Source: Melampsora larici-populina 98AG31
Taxonomy: Eukaryota; Basidiomycota; Pucciniomycetes; Pucciniales; Melampsoraceae
Direction of reading: 5' to 3'
NCBI RefSeq assembly: GCF_000204055.1
Contig: NW_006768851.1
Location: 124,001 to 188,000, forward strand
Length of the DNA stretch: 64,000 bases
The position numbers and the translations under genes are program-made. The notes under the pieces are model-generated. The model did no database searches. It was not told where the DNA came from and saw nothing but the letters and a program-made list of their open reading frames with translations. Numbering within the stretch: position 1 is the stretch's first letter; each line of letters starts with the position of its first letter. Shown here one piece after another: positions 58,794-64,000 of this stretch.

Positions 58794-59785
58794 CCGTTAA
58801 AAGAAAAGATCAGTCCATCTTGAAGGTTCCTATTATTAACACATACCTCAACTGACAACCTTTCTGTGTTGTTTCTCCTTTCATCACTCTCAATATCTGA
58901 TTAACACCTTCTCGTAGACCTCTTCTTTACATTACTTACCCTACCTAGGTAAACAGCCTCGTGAGTGTTGTTCTTGTTTATTTATCTGAGAGGTGCTTTT
59001 GCATCGGGTCTATTATGGTAGGTTCGACATGGGTTCAGATATCTCAAAACCTTTTCAAAATCAATTTAGTAGGCATCAACGGGCATGCTTGAAAGAAGTA
59101 AACGGGCTCCCAAAAGCAGTGCTAGCAAGACAGAAGATCATCGAACATTATGACTAAGCAATCTTTTAACACAATGGTTTTGTACACATTCTTTTGAATC
59201 CTTTCAAAAACTCCCAAACCAACGTGCCTTAATTTTTCGTTACTCCATTTAGGATATCTTTCCCGTGGTATGTTACGGAAGTGATGATGATTAGCTGGAT
59301 GTTGAAATGAAGTGAATGGACGACCGATTTGATTGATGCAATATGTTAGATGATCATCAAATTTCTTTCGATCTTGACTGATCAGAATCGAACAACCAAG
59401 TGAAAAGAGAGATGGAGTTCGTGTCAAAGTTGGACTCAAAAAAAAACTTTGAAAGGAATGACGAAGTGTTGTTTTGTACAAAAACAGTTTTAATTTTACA
59501 ACATCACCACTTAGAAATTTGTTCAACTTCATCATCAACTTTGTTTTTCATTTTCACTTTTATTCCCAACACTTCCACCATCCATTCTGATATCAATACC
59601 TTGTCAACCCGATTCAACTTCAATCAAAAGGACAACACATAGGATCAAGATCTTATCAACCAGAGGAAGAGGGTAGTCCTTTAATAGTCATCTTTTGCTA
59701 CGACTTGATATCCTCAATCAGCAATTCTCTTATATCATCATCATCACAACTTTCATTAATCACATCCCATCGAAAAGAAAAAAAT
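58794..59785. other. Upstream region of the arrestin-like gene
   Basis: A minus-strand frame at 59122-59538 (138 codons) has no recognisable domain and may be chance. The last few hundred bases should contain the promoter and 5' leader of the arrestin-like gene. CT-rich tracts are present near 59690-59780. Confidence 0.4.
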
Positions 59786-62700
59786 ATGGTCAACTCAAGC
59801 AAAAGGTCTCATTCACCTCCTCTTCCACCTAATGCAACCTATCATCACCCTTCCATCACTCTCACCGTTCTTCCATCAGCAAATCGATTTGTAGCAGGGT
59901 CGAAACTTACTGGTATGCTAGAAGTATCATGTAAAGATCAGAATAAAGTAGCATTGGGTCAATTGGCTATTGAGTTTCTCGGCATTGAAGGTCATTCTTT
60001 TTCCTTCTGCATCAGTCTCTACAATATCACTGCTATTTGACGCGTCAAGCTAACGAATTTTCTGCTTCCCCACCCATAGAACTCAAACTACGTGATCACA
60101 GCGCTCAAACGTCGATCCATGGCCCGCATAAATGCTTGTTTCAAGGCCCATCTTTACCCCCAAGTAATGCAGTAGCTACATCTGAAGCTCCCATCGCTGG
60201 TCATTGTTAGTTCGATCCTGAGCTTAAACCTTCTTTATGATCTATCCTGACCATCATTCTTTGACGTGTTTCATCTTGATTTCATGTTTTAGATTATAAA
60301 GCTCTTCGTGGTCGAACAAAGTTTCCATTCTCGTTCCCACTGCCTTCTAAACTTCCCTCATCAGCTACATTTGAGCAATTAGGCGCGGTTCGTTACACAC
60401 TTAAGGCTACTTGTCAGGTCTTGACTATCAAATCTCAACAAAACGTCGTCGTGACTGCCACACGCTCAATCAACATCATCGCCCGACGGCCTGATTGGTC
60501 TTCACCTGCTCTCCTTCACGAACCGGTTGAGGCAAGAGCTGAGATTCAGGGTGCAAGTGGTGGTGGTGGTGTATGGGCTGAACTCAAGATGGACAAACGG
60601 CTTCATTGGAATTCGCTTCCCTCTCCTAATCCCGGTCTCATCCAAGCTATCTTGAGTGTCAAAAATAACTCCCGTAGATTGGTAGGTGCTCAATGAATAA
60701 TGACTGGATTCTTATGTTGAACTTGACGCGTTCTCTTACATATCTTGTCAGTTGTCGGGTGGGGTGACAGTCAAGTTGTGTCGACGATTGATCGTTTCTC
60801 AAGATTCCAAAGCAGAGAACCCTGTCCAGGTGGTTTGTACGAGGACACTACGCGGACCTGAATATGAGATCCCCGCAGTCTCTGGACAAACGAAAATGAT
60901 TGATTTATCGTGTCCACTCCCGGCTATCATCGAATCTGACAAGGACTCAAGCTCTCACGAAGCTGAGTGCTTTACGGCCCTTGGTATGACTCTCTTCACG
61001 ATTCAGGTTTTCTTGAGGGTGGAAATCGAACTTGGAGCCTTGTCGTAAGCATTCTGATGAGATGATGACTTGAGAGAATCACTGACCAATGTTGTTCGCG
61101 TTGACAGGGAAGACTTGGTGATCGAATTACCCATCGAGATCGTGCATCCTGCATCTTTACCCCCTGAAGCATTATGTGAAGCTACTCCGACTGCCATCGA
61201 TCATATTCGAAGCCCTGATCCACTGGCCATACCTCATCATAACCAATCACATCCTTCTAGACCTGCCAGCCATTCTTCTCTTCGATCTAGCTCCCCCCAT
61301 CCTATGTCATTACAACCGGGTGGCGGTTCACGCTGTGGCTCGCCACAACCAGATTGGCCTGATGCTCGATCGGGGGGCCCCTCACCCGTCCCGACTGCTC
61401 GCTTTTCACCCTTACCAACTCCTCGTCACTCGCCGCTTCCGTCTGCAAGATTCTCTTCACCTTTTCCGTACTCATCAAGCCCTGCATACGAGCCTGCACA
61501 TTCGGCCAGGCCTAGTCTTCCATATTATCCACCCACACCCAATTGGTCTGCACCCGTGACACCCTATTTATCTGATCTACCACCTGAAACGAGTTATTGT
61601 CAGCCACACGTCCACTCACCATGGCCAGAACCTTATCAACCACCCCACTCAAATTCCTATTCCTTATACCCTGATCCGGGATCCAGTCAGCCCCAACCTA
61701 TCCCATCCTCTTCGGTCAACGCAAATTTGTTTTCCCCTCCAGCAACGCCCTGGTGTCGAAGGACGGACACGGTGCCAAATCTCGAGCATCAGACTCCTGT
61801 CTCATCTTATTTCACCTCTCCAGGTCCTAATCTGTCATCTCAACCTTTTGATCCATCACGTACCCGACGACATCAGTCGTTACCCCCTACTCCGGCACTA
61901 TCTCTTCAGTCGGGGAGCTCTGGTATCCCACGCTCTGGATACAACGAGGGCGATACATCAAATGCCGTAGCGGGTACAGAGGATGGAGGTGCGCGTGACA
62001 CGCCATCGGGGCCCAGCCGGAGAATCTCCATGCCCATGATGAGTCCACAGCTGCAAATGTCGGTTTCAGTCAGGAAACGTGCCCTACCCACCCCACCTTT
62101 GGGTGCTCCCATCACCACGTCACAAGGTAAGTAATACAAGTAACTCGCAGACTCTTACACGATTGGGCTTGTCACCATACTGACTTGTTTGCCTCACTTG
62201 GCGTCGGGGATTGCAAAGATGAACAGTACTCATCATGGTCGAATGCATTGCAATCGAGTACCAATGTCGAACCATCACAGCAAAGTGAGCAGACAAATTC
62301 CAATTATCTTACAGGTCGTTTCTAGAAGGTTGATCAAATTCTGCACATACTTTTCAAAGCCGGTGACACTTGTTGGAATTTGCAGCAGTCCATGTTTTCG
62401 GATCATCGACAAAGCACGCCGATGGGGTCAAGAGGTCAGCGTGGCCAACAATTTCCTAATCTCATCTTCTGTTGACGTTCTACTTTCTTGTATCGACAGC
62501 CCAACCAGACATTAATTGGGGCCGATCCTCTTACGCTCACGAGATCGCCTTGGATCAAGTCTCTGAGGGTGTGTGCTACTATTTTGAACGCCTCTCGACG
62601 TCTTCAGGCACTCATGAGATGTCATATTTTGTCTAGGTTTGATGGATGCCATGCATTCAGAGGCTCTCGAATTTGAAGGCGGTGTTCCAGAGCGAGCCAT

Positions 62701-64000
62701 AGTTTCTCAACCAGCACGACTCGAGACCATTGGCGAGGCGGGAGAGAGCCGTATAGGCACTATGGATGCCAATCATGTTACTAAGGAACTTTTAGAATCG
62801 CTATGCGATCCACCGGGAATGATCAGCCACACCAGGGGTATGAAGCCGAGGAGATCTGAAGGTAGTGATAGTGTTCAAACTCTCGAAGATCTCGTTGCCG
62901 CTCAGGATGATCTTCGTCAACGAACTCCCGATCAAGCTTCAGAGGCGTCGCACACCTCGAGTGAAGCTGATGGGATGCAATCAAATTCTAACCAGAATGA
63001 GACTAGTTTACCACCCTCATGCAGTTCTCGGAGCTCTCATTCTGACGACAATCCACCGCCAGTGTCCGTCAAACCTAAACTGCCGAAGAGTTCATCAGCT
63101 GGGATACTCCATTTGGTCGGCTTTCTCAATCGAGCGAATTCTACAAACACTATGATCAACGAGTCACTAGATCAAAAGTCGCCCAGAAATGTTTCTCAAA
63201 ACTTATCAGTTGCTCCTGACTCACAACTCGAACGTCCTACGACTCCGAGTTATACAGGTACCGCTGGTGCTCTGCGAGTCAAGAGCTCTGGCATCGCTTA
63301 CAATCAAGCCTTCGTTGATGCGGTCGTCGCCCCTCTCAAGTTGGCAAAGTCGGTTTCTGCGTCTTCAGGTGAAAAAGATCAGATCAAAACGCCAAACATG
63401 TCGAACTGGGTACCACCACCGTCATCGACTCCCTTGCTTCACTCGCTCAATGGCGACGATCCACTCAAATTGTTAGAAGACGATAAGCCCGATGACCATC
63501 AACTACCGCGTCAACCTGCTGTACCCCCTGCTGCTCTGTTTCCAACTTTTGATCATCGTCATCGACACCAATCTTTACCAAATTGTTCTGCAGCGCCTGT
63601 ACTCCCTATCGTGACTACGCAGACACCGTTAGTGGTCAAGAAACGAAGCTTGAAGAAAAACACGAGTCAGCGGAAGAGAATGAGTCAGCCACCCCCTGCC
63701 TCGGTCACCAGCGCCCCCTCCCCAGTGAATCAAGAGAAACCTGAATCCTCGAAAGCAGAAAAGGTTGCGCGATGGTTAAACAAAGGCGAGAGCGAAGAAG
63801 CTCGACACGTGAAAGTTTTAGAGGACATTCAACCACGAAAACATTCTAAATGGAGTGCACTTGGTATCGAGATGGCAGATGAAGAATTGGGTATCGAGAT
63901 GGCAGATGAAGAATTGGTTTCGAATCATTTGGAGCCTACAAAGGAACCGATGCCCTCGGAGCAAGAAAAGGAACCTGTGACTCTCTCCAAGCCAAATGAT
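59786..64000 (+). CDS. Alpha-arrestin-like trafficking adaptor (3' end outside window)
   Basis: Alpha-arrestins guide ubiquitin ligases such as Rsp5 to membrane transporters. Exons read as 59786-59990, 60080-60199, 60293-60681, 60752-61044 and 61108-62126; then short exons at about 62219-62314, 62389-62410 and 62500-62570; and a long exon from 62638 open to the window edge. The arrestin-N part shows TVLPSANRFVAGSKLTGML, GQLAIEFLGIE, FPFSFPLPSKLP and VRYTLKATCQ. The arrestin-C part shows LIQAILSVKNNSRR and VTVKLCRRLIVS. The tail is Ser/Pro-rich, with SPLPTxRxSPLPS repeats and LPYY, a possible LPxY ligase-binding motif. The long last exon is open for over 450 codons and holds a 27-bp tandem duplication. 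Splicing between 62127 and 62638 is not fully resolved. Confidence 0.82.
63863..63916 (+). repeat. 27-bp in-frame tandem duplication
   Basis: Two perfect adjacent copies encode GIEMADEEL twice in the tail of the arrestin-like protein. Perfect identity suggests a recent event. Confidence 0.92.

Noticed and set aside
59380..59410. Possible tRNA B box (GTTCGATTC) on the minus strand
   Set aside because: No A box lies at a suitable distance upstream and no stems pair.
1..64000. CRISPR arrays, bacterial operons or a viral genome
   Set aside because: The genes are spliced and eukaryotic; no spaced direct-repeat array or viral structural gene was seen.

Overview
The window looks like nuclear DNA of a basidiomycete, most likely a rust fungus (Pucciniales). 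Genes are split by many short introns (about 47-95 bp, GT..AG). Host genes are few. An alpha-type protein kinase relic, a gene family I know to be expanded in rusts, sits among many DNA transposons. The species cannot be named from the sequence.

Six host protein-coding genes are clear or fairly clear. They are: the 5' part of cohesin factor PDS5 (1-676, minus, running off the left edge); an SPX-RING ubiquitin ligase (5102-6760, minus); TAF1 (24215-28314, plus); an unknown protein with a duplicated module (28693-29931, minus); ribosomal protein eL8 (41860-43253, plus); and an alpha-arrestin with a long disordered tail (59786 to the right edge, plus). There is also one intron-containing tRNA-Phe(GAA) gene at 53386-53468.

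Most of the rest is mobile DNA. From left to right: a 622-bp non-autonomous element with 9-bp target duplications (7991-8612); a decayed integrase-core gene (8901-9990); an 8.4-kb CACTA-like element carrying a tnp2-type transposase and two related accessory genes (9995-18437); an alpha-kinase pseudogene split by a 1.3-kb TIR element (19308-22976); a nest of small TIR elements (31169-32827); an 8-kb element with DUF6589 and RecQ-like helicase genes (33531-41513), whose left TIR holds a 1.47-kb TA-inserted element carrying a PER1/PGAP3 gene fragment; a decayed copia gag-protease region (about 44840-46471); a 6.0-kb Tc1/mariner-like element with an intact-looking transposase and two accessory genes (46827-52815); and further MITEs.

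The best candidate for an undescribed system is the element at 33531-41513. It has TIRs of about 280 bp, sub-terminal hairpins, a 9-bp target duplication with one mismatch, and two convergent genes (a DUF6589 protein and a RecQ-like helicase). The 622-bp element at 7991-8612 shares its terminal layout and has perfect 9-bp target duplications. A related unoccupied copy of its target lies at about 23284-23292 in the same window. Both genes of this large copy carry stop or frameshift lesions, so this copy is probably dead.

Stretches around 677-5100, 29932-31168, 43254-44840 and 54239-59785 hold only weak coding-like fragments that I could not identify.
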